Position numbers and translations under genes: made by a program
Shown: positions 44,083 through 52,273 of the stretch, one piece after another
How the letters are laid out: each line of letters opens with the position of its first letter
How positions within the stretch are numbered: position 1 is the first letter of the stretch
Source: Streptomyces bluensis
Lineage (GTDB): Bacteria > Actinomycetota > Actinomycetes > Streptomycetales > Streptomycetaceae
Direction of reading: 5' to 3'
DNA length: 64,000 nucleotides
Assembly: GCF_014650715.1 (NCBI RefSeq)
Contig: NZ_BMVM01000011.1
Span: 186,001 to 250,000, forward strand
The notes under the pieces: generated by a model
Database searches by the model: none
Told to the model about the DNA's origin: nothing
The model's input: only the letters and a program-made list of their open reading frames with translations

Positions 44083-44169
44083 GCCGTGACGACGCGATGG
44101 CCGACCTCGGTGGCGCGCACGGCGAGCGGCAGGCCCACGTAGCCTTGACCGGCGACAACAACGTCCATG
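44083..44169 (-). pseudogene. N-terminal fragment of a nucleotide-sugar dehydrogenase
   Basis: The minus strand starts at ATG 44169 and codes MDVVVAGQGYVGLPLAVRA followed by TEVGHRVV, the Rossmann-fold N-terminus (GxGYVGLP) of UDP-glucose / UDP-ManNAc dehydrogenases. After 24-25 residues it runs into the direct repeat and stops. The gene has been cut off, leaving the divergent glycosyltransferase next to it, so both probably came from a polysaccharide gene cluster. Confidence 0.72.
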
Positions 44170-44199
44170 ACGACTCCAATCTGGGTAAGGAGCACCGCT

Positions 44200-44973
44200 G
44201 TGCCCCTGGTTTCTGTGGTGATGCCTGTGCACAATTCGGCGGCCACGCTCGGGCCCGCGGTTCGGTCGGTGCTGGCGCAGACCCACACCGATCTCGAACT
44301 GCTGATCACGGATGACGGATCCTCGGACGGGTCGATGGATCTGCTGAGAGAGCTGGCGCGGCAGGACGAGCGGGTCCTGCCGGAGGCAGCGGTCCGGCAG
44401 GGGGGCGCGGCTCGGGCCCGCAACCTGGCCATCGCGCGGGCCCGGGGTGACTACGTCGCCTTCCTCGACAGCGACGACTTGTGGCTTCCGACGAAGGTCG
44501 AGAAACAGCTCGCCTTCGCTGCGACTGCCGGGACGCCCCTGACGTTCACCTCCTACTACAAGATGGACGCCTCGTTCGCGGGCGAGGCCGCCGACTTCAT
44601 CCCGAACGGACGTGTGGTGTGGGCACCGGAACGCGTGGACTACAGCGCGATGCTGGTCCAGGACCACATCGGTGCCCTGACCGCCATGTACGACCGCAGG
44701 GTGGTCGGTACGAGGCTGATGCCGGACATGCCGAAGCGGCAGGACTACGCGCTCTGGCTGTCGATCATGCGGGATGGGACTCTCGCGCGGGCGCTGCTGG
44801 AGCCGTTGGCGGTGTACCGGGCGCAGCGGGCCGGGTCGCTCTCATCGAACAAGCTGTCGCTGGTCCAGTACAACTGGGCCCTGTACCGCCGGCACGAACA
44901 ACTCGCGATGTTCCGGTCGGCTCGCGCGCTGGCCGGGTCGGCATGGCACTCGGTGCGGAAGTCACGCATCTAG
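44200..44973 (+). CDS. Family 2 glycosyltransferase
   Basis: A protein of 257 residues; GTG 44200 is seven bases behind AAGGAG (an ATG at 44167 without such a site is less likely). PLVSVVMPVHNSAATLGPAV is the typical GT2 beginning, ITDDGSSDGS the nucleotide-sugar site, and FLDSDDLWLP holds the DxD-like metal ligand near residue 90. A conserved acidic catalytic area may lie in MPKRQDYALWL. No membrane helix. It transfers a sugar from a nucleotide donor, probably to a lipid-linked or surface glycan. It is one of the few rightward genes here, and the only complete gene between the direct repeats. Confidence 0.88.
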   Translation: MPLVSVVMPVHNSAATLGPAVRSVLAQTHTDLELLITDDGSSDGSMDLLRELARQDERVLPEAAVRQGGAARARNLAIARARGDYVAFLDSDDLWLPTKVEKQLAFAATAGTPLTFTSYYKMDASFAGEAADFIPNGRVVWAPERVDYSAMLVQDHIGALTAMYDRRVVGTRLMPDMPKRQDYALWLSIMRDGTLARALLEPLAVYRAQRAGSLSSNKLSLVQYNWALYRRHEQLAMFRSARALAGSAWHSVRKSRI

Positions 44974-45011
44974 CCCCCCGATCACGAGCTTGGGGCGACC
45001 GGCGTGTCCGC

Positions 45012-45045
45012 TCGGGGCGGGGCCCGGTCGGGCCCCGCCCCGAGG
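45012..45045 (+). terminator. Strong GC-rich hairpin terminator after the glycosyltransferase gene
   Basis: Perfect 16-bp inverted repeat, CTCGGGGCGGGGCCCG (45012-45027) and its complement (45030-45045), with a loop of two bases, 39 bases after the stop. No T-run, as often in Streptomyces. Confidence 0.8.
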
Positions 45046-45220
45046 CCGCGTAATCGGCGGCTGGACCCGGGGGTCGGGACTCGGTGGGTCACCGGTGCCG
45101 TCTGTGACGGCGCCGCGTCGGCCAAACCGGAAGATCGCTAAAGGGCGACAACTGACAGTAGCCGAGTGTTGCCGTTGCTCATGATTACGCGGAAGTGCTC
45201 GTGAAACCGCGGAGCCTATA

Positions 45221-45323
45221 GCTCGGATTGTAGGGACCGCGACTTCGTGAGCACGGTCTCCTGCGGAAACGGCGAATTCCGCGCGGGATGAGCTCTGCTT
45301 GTGGCCGCCGATCATGAGCAGAA
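45221..45323 (+). repeat. Right direct repeat of the glycosyltransferase cassette
   Basis: About 103 bases, the diverged partner of 43972-44076, with TTGTAGGGACCGCG near the start and GATCATGAGCAGAA at the end. The DNA between the two copies (about 1.15 kb) holds the dehydrogenase fragment, the glycosyltransferase gene and its terminator, and nothing else that I can support. Confidence 0.75.
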
Positions 45324-45463
45324 CGTCCCGCTGGGATTCCCCCGGCGGTCGCTCTGAGTAGCGCCTGCCGTCTGCGGTCTTCCGGGCGTGAGGCAACAGC
45401 ATGTCGTGGATGGTGCGTTATGGATGAGCTCTCCGTGGGTCTCGTGGGGCGGGGTGGTGCATT

Positions 45464-45515
45464 AATGGTCGCGACGGATCCCCGGTTTCGGTAACCGGGG
45501 ATCCACGGTTATAGA
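45464..45515 (+). promoter_or_regulatory. Dispersed palindrome/promoter element, copy 4
   Basis: AATGGT, then 12-base arms GGATCCCCGGTT / AACCGGGGATCC around TCGGT, then TATAGA at 45510. The arms are perfectly complementary. The promoter direction faces the 3' end of the leftward gene 45675-46646. Confidence 0.75.
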
Positions 45516-45674
45516 TGGCGATGCGTGCGCCAGGGGCGGGCCCAGGGATCGGACCATCCATCCGCCTTCGAGCCAGGTGCCGGCGCTGTGGGTGCCGCGG
45601 CCGTCGACCACGCGGGGTTGCTGCCTAGGCGGCGAGGCCCGATGTGGGATCCGGAGCAGTACATCGGAGTTCAC

Positions 45675-46646
45675 TCAGCCGGGTCCGCGACGCCTTCCGC
45701 ACGGGCCGAGGACCGGACACTCCTGACACCCGTGCGTGCAGGTGCCGGGATTGCCCACGACAGAGGGCGGAAAGATCTCCTCTCCCTCGCACAGGTCGTG
45801 GTGGCCCGTGCAGGACTCCAGGTGGAAGAACGTGCCGGGCACCCACCACAGGCGCATGAGAAAGGCGAGGTGGTTGTGCAGGGCGACCAGCGGGTGATGT
45901 GCTCGGGTGGCCTTGTTGCACATGAGGACCTCATTGCCTTCATGCGGCCAGGGAACGGGCCGTCCCGTGATCGGGTCACACCAGGAGAAATGTCCGAAGT
46001 TGTGAATGGTGACGAACTTGGGCCACTCCTCGGGCGGTCGTCCCGGAATCCCGAGAGTCTCGTTTCCCTTGCACCAATCGGTGATCCACTTACCTACGGT
46101 CTCCACGGTCTTCGAGGTTGTCCTGTAGGCAAAGATGCCGCCGGAGATGGGGACGTAGTGGGTCTGTCCGGTACCGGTCAGGAATCGAAGATGACGGTCG
46201 CCGAAGGTCTTACGCCGGGGAGCCGTCTGGACGAGGGCGATCTGCTTCATGGCCGAGACGGCCTCTTCACCGTTCAGCGTGCTCTTGACCTCGATGACAG
46301 TGAGGACTCCGGACGGGTCAACGTACGCCTGGTTGCTGCCCTTCACCACGTCGTGCGGGGTAACCCGCTTGTCAACGATCGCCACGTCCTGTTCGTGGAA
46401 CCATCCTTCGCGTGTGCCGGTGCTGGCCATATCCTGGACTCCCGCGCGCTGGTGGATCTCCACGTTGTCCCGGACGTACTTTGAGATGAGTTGCTTCAGC
46501 GCGTACTCGCGCTCGACACCCTTATGGTCTTCCTTCGGGCGGTTCGCGCTGTTGTTGAAGGCGTCGTCCAGGTCGGCGGCGTCCTGCATGAACTGCTTGA
46601 TGAAGACCGCCGCGTCCTTGGCGGAGTTGCCCTTCCCCGTGCTCAT
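45675..46646 (-). CDS. DUF6602-like PD-(D/E)XK nuclease with Cys-rich tail
   Basis: A protein of 323 residues from ATG 46646. HKGVEREYALKQLISKYV, then HEQDVAIVDKR and, after a gap, GVLTVIEVKSTLNGEE give the D ... ExK core of the nuclease fold as in DUF6602 proteins. Near the end, ESCTGHHDLCEGEE and CTHGCQECPVLGPC supply many Cys/His residues, probably metal binding. Substrate unknown; a stand-alone defence or repair nuclease is plausible. It lies between the glycosyltransferase cassette and the array and has its own upstream gap with a small hairpin at 46669-46683. Confidence 0.7.
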   Translation of the reverse strand: MSTGKGNSAKDAAVFIKQFMQDAADLDDAFNNSANRPKEDHKGVEREYALKQLISKYVRDNVEIHQRAGVQDMASTGTREGWFHEQDVAIVDKRVTPHDVVKGSNQAYVDPSGVLTVIEVKSTLNGEEAVSAMKQIALVQTAPRRKTFGDRHLRFLTGTGQTHYVPISGGIFAYRTTSKTVETVGKWITDWCKGNETLGIPGRPPEEWPKFVTIHNFGHFSWCDPITGRPVPWPHEGNEVLMCNKATRAHHPLVALHNHLAFLMRLWWVPGTFFHLESCTGHHDLCEGEEIFPPSVVGNPGTCTHGCQECPVLGPCGRRRGPG

Positions 46647-46846
46647 CTGACCCACCCTACCGACGGTGACTGACAGGAAGTCAGCGTCCGTTCACTCGGT
46701 GATCTTTGCCGAGAGCGTCCTGGAGCGCATTGCCAGCGGGAAGTCCGGTACGCGGCTGCGGCCACGTCCTCCGTCGGTGATCTTGGTGGGGGATGGCGCG
46801 GGCAGAGAATTCTCCGGAACAGGTAAACGGGGTGAGGGGAGTTGCG

Positions 46847-47425
46847 TCAGCGGCGGGGAGCGGTCCGGGCGGTGGGCGCCGCAGGGGCGGGGGTGATGGG
46901 CGAGTGCGTCGTGCGGGGCGGCAGGGTCGCTGGGACCGGGTGGCCGGGGCGCCACCGGTAGGTGCTGTTGCTGAACCGGGCTCTGGGGTCGGTGTCCCAG
47001 GCCACGACGGGACCGCGGTCCTCCGCGTCGAGCGGGATGACTTCGATGCCATGCGGGTGCAGGACGTACCCCCAGTCCAGGCCCCGGTGGGACTTCTCGG
47101 TGACGGTCCACGGCTCGGGCTCGGCGGCGCCGACGGTGATGACGTGGACGTTGTCGAGCTTCCTGCTGGGGTGTTCGTCGCGGCCGACGAGTTCGGCGCG
47201 CAGGGGTTCGGGGGCGCCGTCGAGGAGGTCGGTGCCCAGCTGGGACCAGCCGTCGGGCGCCTCGTCGATCAGGTGCCGGCACAGGGCGTCGAGGTCACCG
47301 CCGAAGTGGTACTGGTGGGCGCCGAGCAGCAGGGGGAGGTGGTGGCTGGGGTAGCCGTCCCAGTGGACGTAGACGCCGGCGTACCCGGTGTCGGTGGGCC
47401 GGGCGATGAAGGAACGGGTGGCCAG
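46847..47425 (-). CDS. Accessory hypothetical protein, probable CTG start
   Basis: A strongly biased frame of 192 codons whose natural N-terminus ATRSFIARPTDTGYAGVYVH begins at CTG 47425, five bases behind TTGGAG. No ATG, GTG or TTG occurs in frame until far downstream. Such N-termini (ATRxFIARP, with VHWDGYPSHHLPLLL) are known from unassigned Streptomyces proteins. The C-terminal part has WDTDPRARFSNSTYRW and ends RTAPRR. Function unknown. Confidence 0.68.
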   Translation of the reverse strand: MATRSFIARPTDTGYAGVYVHWDGYPSHHLPLLLGAHQYHFGGDLDALCRHLIDEAPDGWSQLGTDLLDGAPEPLRAELVGRDEHPSRKLDNVHVITVGAAEPEPWTVTEKSHRGLDWGYVLHPHGIEVIPLDAEDRGPVVAWDTDPRARFSNSTYRWRPGHPVPATLPPRTTHSPITPAPAAPTARTAPRR

Positions 47426-47470
47426 GAGTGCTCCAAGGACGTTCGGACGGTGGGTGGTTGACCCCGAATT

Positions 47471-48016
47471 TCAGGGGTGGCGGCGTACGGGCTGGGTGCC
47501 GGTGCTGTCGGCAGCCCGACGGTGCTGCTCGGCGACAGCAGGCGCTGACGCGGGCCCTGTGCCGGGCTGAGAGTCGGAGAGTGGGTTGGTGACGGCTGCC
47601 AGTGCCCGGTGCAGGCTGCGCAGCGCGGCGGCGTGGCCGAGTGTGATGCCCAGCTGGCTCTCGACGGGGACGGCGGTGCCGGGGAGCGGGGTAAGCCGGT
47701 GGGCGTCGGCGAGGCCGATCACAGCCGTGCTCAGGTGGGTTGCGGCACGGTTGCTGTGCGCGAGCGCTGTGGCCAGCTGGGCCAGGTAATCGCGTCCCGC
47801 GTCGCTCGTCGCGAGGGAGCCGTCGGCAGACTGGCGCAGGTCGGCGACGAGGCCGCCCGCCAGGTTGTACACGGCGACAAGCTGGTCCAGCACGGGCCCG
47901 AGGGCAGCGCGTGCCGGACCGGTCTGCGGCGGCACCAGGCTCGCGGCCGTCCTTGTGATGTGGCGCTGCCAGTAGGCCAGGCGAGCGTCGATGGCGGCAT
48001 CGTCGGCAAGATTCAT
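47471..48016 (-). CDS. Helical accessory protein
   Basis: A protein of 181 residues; ATG 48016 overlaps the preceding stop as ATGA. Helical bundle (LDQLVAVYNLAGGLVADLRQ; YLAQLATALAHSNRAATHL) with an Ala/Pro/Thr tail. No catalytic motif. It ends VRRHP, so basic but without a terminal Arg. It belongs to the small helical class of the array. Confidence 0.62.
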   Translation of the reverse strand: MNLADDAAIDARLAYWQRHITRTAASLVPPQTGPARAALGPVLDQLVAVYNLAGGLVADLRQSADGSLATSDAGRDYLAQLATALAHSNRAATHLSTAVIGLADAHRLTPLPGTAVPVESQLGITLGHAAALRSLHRALAAVTNPLSDSQPGTGPASAPAVAEQHRRAADSTGTQPVRRHP

Positions 48017-48768
48017 CGGCGCCTGCCCGGGTGCCGCTCGGCCCGTGGCGGCACGGACCGGTCTGCGGTTCGTGCCGGGCTGTGCGGGGGACGGACGGCC
48101 ACGGTGAAGTCGAGGCTCTCCAGGCGTGCGACGCTGCGGTGGAGCTGGCGTGCGGCCTGCTCGGGCGGGAGGTCCTGCGGCAGGTGGCATTCGCCCGTGG
48201 CGGGGTCGAGCAGGAAGCCGCCGTACGCGAGGAGGTGGATGAGGGCGCGGCCGTAGGTGCAGGTGATGCGCGGGCGGGCCTCTGCGTCGAACCGGATCTC
48301 CACCAGCAGGCGGCCGGGACTCGCGCGGCGCCACGCCGGCATGGCCGCGAGACGGTAGTCGATCAGGAAGCGGCGTTGTACGGCGGCTGCGGCGCGGGCG
48401 GGATACGCGGGAACGGCGATGCCGCGCGGGGCATCGGCAAGGCCCTGGACGTGTTCGTGGCTGGTGCCGGCGGGCAGCATCGGCAGCACCAGGTACTGGA
48501 CCGGGCGGTGGGGGCGGGGCATGACGTACAGCTGGAGTCCGTGCGGGGAAGTGAGCACGCATCGCTGCACGTAGGCGGCTTCGAAGGCGGTGTACGCCAG
48601 GGGGCCGCTGTCCCAGATGCGGTTGCTGGCGGCGTCCTGGGCGATGAGCGTGGTCGCCGGACCGGGCTGCCACCGGCCGGGCAGGCGGTCGGCGAGCGCG
48701 GTGGCGAACTCGGTTACATGCAAGGGTAGTTCCTCGTCCACAGGTCTTCTCGGGGCTGCGGTGGTCAC
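48013..48768 (-). CDS. Accessory protein of the LPGxW paralogue family
   Basis: A protein of 251 residues; GTG 48768 overlaps the lipoprotein stop as GTGA. FATALADRLPGRWQPGPATT and GIAVPAYPARAAAAVQRRFL place it in the same family as 38406, 42219 and the broken 50397 gene. The C-terminal half (RALIHLLAYGGFLLDPATGE; LESLDFTVAVRPP) is a small alpha/beta unit. Function unknown. It ends HPGRRR. Confidence 0.68.
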   Translation of the reverse strand: MTTAAPRRPVDEELPLHVTEFATALADRLPGRWQPGPATTLIAQDAASNRIWDSGPLAYTAFEAAYVQRCVLTSPHGLQLYVMPRPHRPVQYLVLPMLPAGTSHEHVQGLADAPRGIAVPAYPARAAAAVQRRFLIDYRLAAMPAWRRASPGRLLVEIRFDAEARPRITCTYGRALIHLLAYGGFLLDPATGECHLPQDLPPEQAARQLHRSVARLESLDFTVAVRPPHSPARTADRSVPPRAERHPGRRR

Positions 48769-49823
48769 ATGGAGGTGGACAGGCCCTCTGCGGCGGTTCG
48801 GCGGCAGGTGTATCCGATCAGCTGCGACTTCCCCGGCGTGGTGGGGACGGTGGCCACATCGGAGCAGGTGAACGTGTAGGTGAAGGACGGGCTCGGGGTG
48901 GTGCCGAGCCAGGCGCGGTCTTCCTTGTCCGGCACGATCTGCAGCCCGGAGTGGGCGACGGCGTCGCGCTGGGTGTGGGTGTGCGCGAGGACCACGAGTG
49001 CACTGCCGTCGGCTGTCTTGAGCGCGTAGCTGTCGGGGAACTCGGTGACGGCGGAGGAGAACTCGGTGGTGCCGCGGCTGCCGAACTTGTGGATCGTCTC
49101 GTCGTGGACCTTGATCTGCCGCTTCGATGTCTTCGTCGTGGCGAAGACCTTTCTTCCGGTCAGGTCGCCGCCGGTTGAGAAGTTGTCGATCACGGCGGCA
49201 CGCAGTACGTCGGCCGGGGCGGCGACGGCCTTGGTGGAGGTCGCGTCGATGGCGGTGGCGTAGCCGTCCGCGTCGAGAGCGATCTTCGGGACCTGCTTCT
49301 TATCGTCGAGGTCGGCGGCGGCGACCATCTCCCACCGCTGCGTCTCGGGCTGCTCGGCCATGATCAGGACGCGGGCGCACTTGTTGTTCTTGCCGCTGTA
49401 GGTGACGGCGGCGAACCATTTGGGCTGGCCAGCGGTGAAACGGGGGATGTAGACGTTGGTGGAGGCAAGGTTGTACGACCACGGCTTGTACTTCTCGCGG
49501 CCGGTCTTGGGCAGGCCCTCGTCCTGCTTGTAGTCCGCGACCGACATCGCGTACAGCGGGCCGTCCTCGATGGTGTCGAGGAGCTTGCGGTTGTTGTCGG
49601 CGTTGGCCTCGTTGTTGATCTTGGAGTAGTGGGCGAGCTGGGCGAGGGCCTCCTTCTTCGTCAGCGCCGGCTCGGCGGTCGGCGTGGCGGAGGCGGTGCG
49701 GGTGGCCGTGGCGGGGGTGCCGACGTCGGGGTTTCCGGAGATGGCGCAGGCGGATGCGGTCAGCGCGATGGATACGGCGGTGAGCAGGAGGGCTGTGCGG
49801 CGCGCGGAGGTGTGCAGGGGAAT
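48765..49823 (-). CDS. Lipoprotein, probable ATT start
   Basis: The first conventional start (ATG 49547) lies 92 codons inside a clearly coding frame. Upstream codons give a lipoprotein signal, ARRTALLLTAVSIALTASAC with lipobox TASAC, then a Thr/Ala-rich linker. The start is ATT 49823, five bases behind GGAG, or CTG 49817. About 352 residues in all. The mature part has no recognised domain; it contains strands such as KWFAAVTYSGKNNKCARVLI and two Cys near the C-terminus. It probably sits outside the membrane as part of, or next to, the conjugation channel. Confidence 0.72.
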   Translation of the reverse strand: MPLHTSARRTALLLTAVSIALTASACAISGNPDVGTPATATRTASATPTAEPALTKKEALAQLAHYSKINNEANADNNRKLLDTIEDGPLYAMSVADYKQDEGLPKTGREKYKPWSYNLASTNVYIPRFTAGQPKWFAAVTYSGKNNKCARVLIMAEQPETQRWEMVAAADLDDKKQVPKIALDADGYATAIDATSTKAVAAPADVLRAAVIDNFSTGGDLTGRKVFATTKTSKRQIKVHDETIHKFGSRGTTEFSSAVTEFPDSYALKTADGSALVVLAHTHTQRDAVAHSGLQIVPDKEDRAWLGTTPSPSFTYTFTCSDVATVPTTPGKSQLIGYTCRRTAAEGLSTSM

Positions 49824-49838
49824 GAGAGCTCCGGGGGA

Positions 49839-50369
49839 TTAGCGGGTGCGGGATGCGGTGGCGGATGCCGTCGGCGAGGGCGGCGCGGTCATGGCCGGTG
49901 TCGCGCGGGTGTCGGCGGCGGCACGCAGGTGCTTGGCGGCGCGGGCGAGGCAGGTGCGGCTCTCGCCGAGCCGGTCCACGAGACCCTGGTGCGCGGAGGC
50001 GATCGCCCGGGTGCGGGCGGGACCAGGGGCTTGGTGGGTGAGGTCGGCGATCAGGCCGAGGTGGTGGACGGCGGCGCCGAGGGCGGCGAGCGCGGCGCCG
50101 GTGGGCTCGGCAGCTTGGGCGAGCGCCAGCGTGGTGCGGCGCACGGTAGCCGTGACCCGGGTGGGGTAGCGGGCGGTGGCTCGGTGGCGGAAGGCGCTCT
50201 CCCCGGCCAGGTAGCCCAGTAGGCGGGCCAGGTGGCGGACTTCGTCGTCCAGGATTTCGCTCAGCCCCGGATCGGGTTGGATCTGGTCGGGGAGCGGGAG
50301 GTGGTCGGCCACGGTGTTGAGCCGGTCGGCTACGTCGTGCAGCAGCATCCGCTGGTCAGGATCGGACAG
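49839..50369 (-). CDS. Helical accessory protein, probable CTG start
   Basis: Start at CTG 50369, six bases behind TGGAG, giving SDPDQRMLLHDVADRLNTVA and 176 residues; ATG 50348 is the conventional alternative without a Shine-Dalgarno sequence. Helical throughout (EVRHLARLLGYLAGESAF; LVDRLGESRTCLARAAKHL), with a Thr/Ala/Ser tail ending TASRTR. Function unknown. It lies directly upstream of the lipoprotein gene. Confidence 0.65.
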   Translation of the reverse strand: MSDPDQRMLLHDVADRLNTVADHLPLPDQIQPDPGLSEILDDEVRHLARLLGYLAGESAFRHRATARYPTRVTATVRRTTLALAQAAEPTGAALAALGAAVHHLGLIADLTHQAPGPARTRAIASAHQGLVDRLGESRTCLARAAKHLRAAADTRATPAMTAPPSPTASATASRTR

Positions 50370-50396
50370 CGGTAACTCCAGGATGGGTGGGGGCGT

Positions 50397-51184
50397 CTAC
50401 CGTCGTGCTGAGGGCGGAGTGCCTGCCGTCGGCTGAGTGCCGAGCGCTGCTGAGGGCGGGCGGGCCGGTGGGCCTGCGGAGGCGGGGGTGGCGTGGCGGA
50501 AGTTGACGCCGATGCCTTGGGCGGTGAGCAGCCGGACGGCGCTCTGGATGAGCAGGGCGCGGTCGCTGGTGTTGTAGGTGGCGGGCAGGACGAACGCCGC
50601 CTCGTGCGGGCTGTACTGGAAACGGCCGCCGTACAGCACCATGCGGGCGTCTTCGGGCACCGACCTATACGGCGCTCCCACCACGCCGTCCGGGTACCAC
50701 ACCAGCGTGAGGTCCTCGCCAACCTCTGGTGCGGCGGGCCGGTGCGGAGGCTCGGGCTGGACGCGGGCGTTGTGGTGGACCGCGTCCATGGCCCGGTGGT
50801 AGCGGGGCAGCACGCGGCGTGCGACCGCGGCGGCGGCACGGACTGGGTCGTTAGGTACGGCGATGCCGTTCGCTCGTCCACGTAGCGGAAGTGGTGCGGC
50901 TTGAACCCCTCAGGCTCGAGTGGGGCGACCAGGTATTGGTGGGGGTAACGGGGGCGTTCGGTGACGCAGATCTGTTCGCCGTCTGGCCCGTGGAGGAGTG
51001 CGACGGGGGCATCGGGGAAGTCCAGGAGGGCCGAGTGGGCGGTACCGCAGTCCCAGACCCGGTCGGCGACCGGCCGGTGGTCTTGGGGAGCGGGGAAGCC
51101 TTCGTACTTGCGGTATCACTGCCCAGGCAAGTGCTGGGCGAGGGCGGTGGCGAAGGCGGACAGGTCGGTGCGGGATGCGGTCAT
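50397..51184 (-). pseudogene. LPGxW-family gene broken by TGA and a frameshift
   Basis: ATG 51184 behind AGGAACCC codes TASRTDLSAFATALAQHLPGQ, then TGA where all paralogues have Trp (LPGQW, LPGRW, LPGTW). The same frame continues (YRKYEGFPAPQDHRPVADR ... VTERPRYPHQYLVAPLEPEG) to about 50870, where the reading frame shifts by one base to NGIAVPNDPVRAAAAVARRV and LPRYHRAMDAV, ending GTPPSARR at 50397. Two lesions make it a pseudogene, unless they are sequence errors. Confidence 0.72.
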
Positions 51185-51201
51185 GGGTTCCTGAGGCGCT
51201 G

Positions 51202-51680
51202 TCAGCGGGTGCGGCCGGAGGACGGACCGGCGGGCGGGGGCGCCGATGCCGAATGGCTGGGCGTGCTGTGGGCGGTGGCGTAGTAGTCGGCTACGGCCTC
51301 CTGCCAGCTCCGGCGCCGGGGGACGGCGAGGGCCTGCATGCGTTCGACGGCGACGTGCAGGTCTTCTCCGAGCCGGCGCAGCGTGAGCGCGGCCGATTGG
51401 AGGTCGTGGTACAGCTCGAAGCCGTCCTGGCGTTCGGATGCCTTGGCCGTCTTGGCTGCCGCTTCGAGGAAGCCTTCGAGTCCTTGGAGGAGTCCCTCGG
51501 TCGGCTCCAGGACCTGGTCGAGGAGCTGGGCGGCTTCGTCGTACGAGCGCGCTGCGTTCAGCCGGTCGGTGAGATCACGTACGGCCTGGGCCGCGGAGTC
51601 AGGGCGGCAGGGGTGTCGGGTTGGGGTGGCCGGTGAGTTTCTCCGGTTTCAGCGGCGGTCGGCGATGATGCTTCCGTCAG
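51202..51680 (-). pseudogene. Helical accessory gene with CTG start and a frameshift
   Basis: CTG 51680 overlaps the upstream stop as CTGA and codes TEASSPTAAETGETHRPPQP as far as TPAAL. Near 51600 the coding bias moves to another frame: DSAAQAVRDLTDRLNAARSY, FELYHDLQSAALTLRRLGED, ending SSGRTR at 51202. The second frame has no start of its own. The product would be a helical protein of about 158 residues. Confidence 0.55.
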
Positions 51681-52225
51681 CGCCGTGGCCCACCCGGACC
51701 GGGCTGCTGCCCGGGCGGTGGCGGAGCCGGTGGCGTGTCGTGGACTGCGCGGGCCTGCTGGGTGAGCGCGTCGAGGTCCGGGGGCGGGTCGTAGTGGGCG
51801 CGCAGGATCTGCAGGTCGGCGTCGGCGGCCATGGCCAGGGCGGTCTTGATCCGGCTGGCGGCATCCCTCAGCAGCTTGGGCGGGGAGCCGGGGGCGGCGC
51901 CGCGGTTCTGCCGACGCCATTGCGCGGCTGCGGCCAGGTAGTCGACGACCGTGTTGAGGAGGGGTTCAGCGGCATCCAGCAGGGCATTGGTGACCGCGCT
52001 GAACTCGGCAGGAGTCTCGGCTGCTGCCAGCGCCGTCAGGTACGGGTCCAGGTCCGGCACGGGCAACGGCTCGTCGGGCAACGCGTGTTCGGCGCGAAAG
52101 CCTTCGGCGTCTCGCTTCGCCCAGAGGTACAGGTCATCCGTGGTGGCGGACCGTGTGTGGTAGGCGTGGATCTGTTCGGCGGTCCGACCGACGTTGTCGT
52201 ACAGCTCGAAGTCGGGGTGCTGCAG
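51677..52225 (-). CDS. Helical accessory protein, probable CTG start
   Basis: Start at CTG 52225, five bases behind AGAAGG, giving QHPDFELYDNVGRTAEQIHA and 182 residues; the first conventional start (TTG 52081) would lose 48 well-coded residues. The rest is helical (LDPYLTALAAAETPAEFSAV; LLNTVVDYLAAAAQWRRQNR) with a Pro tail ending GPGGPRR. It lies between the VirB4 gene and the array; function unknown. Confidence 0.65.
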   Translation of the reverse strand: MQHPDFELYDNVGRTAEQIHAYHTRSATTDDLYLWAKRDAEGFRAEHALPDEPLPVPDLDPYLTALAAAETPAEFSAVTNALLDAAEPLLNTVVDYLAAAAQWRRQNRGAAPGSPPKLLRDAASRIKTALAMAADADLQILRAHYDPPPDLDALTQQARAVHDTPPAPPPPGQQPGPGGPRR

Positions 52226-52273
52226 TGCGGCCTTCTTTCGTTCAGTGTGGGCTTGGTGGCGCCTTGTGGCGGC

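Noticed and set aside
44962..45402. A 146-codon minus-strand frame around the right direct repeat
   Set aside because: Covers a terminator hairpin and a repeat; composition is not that of a gene.
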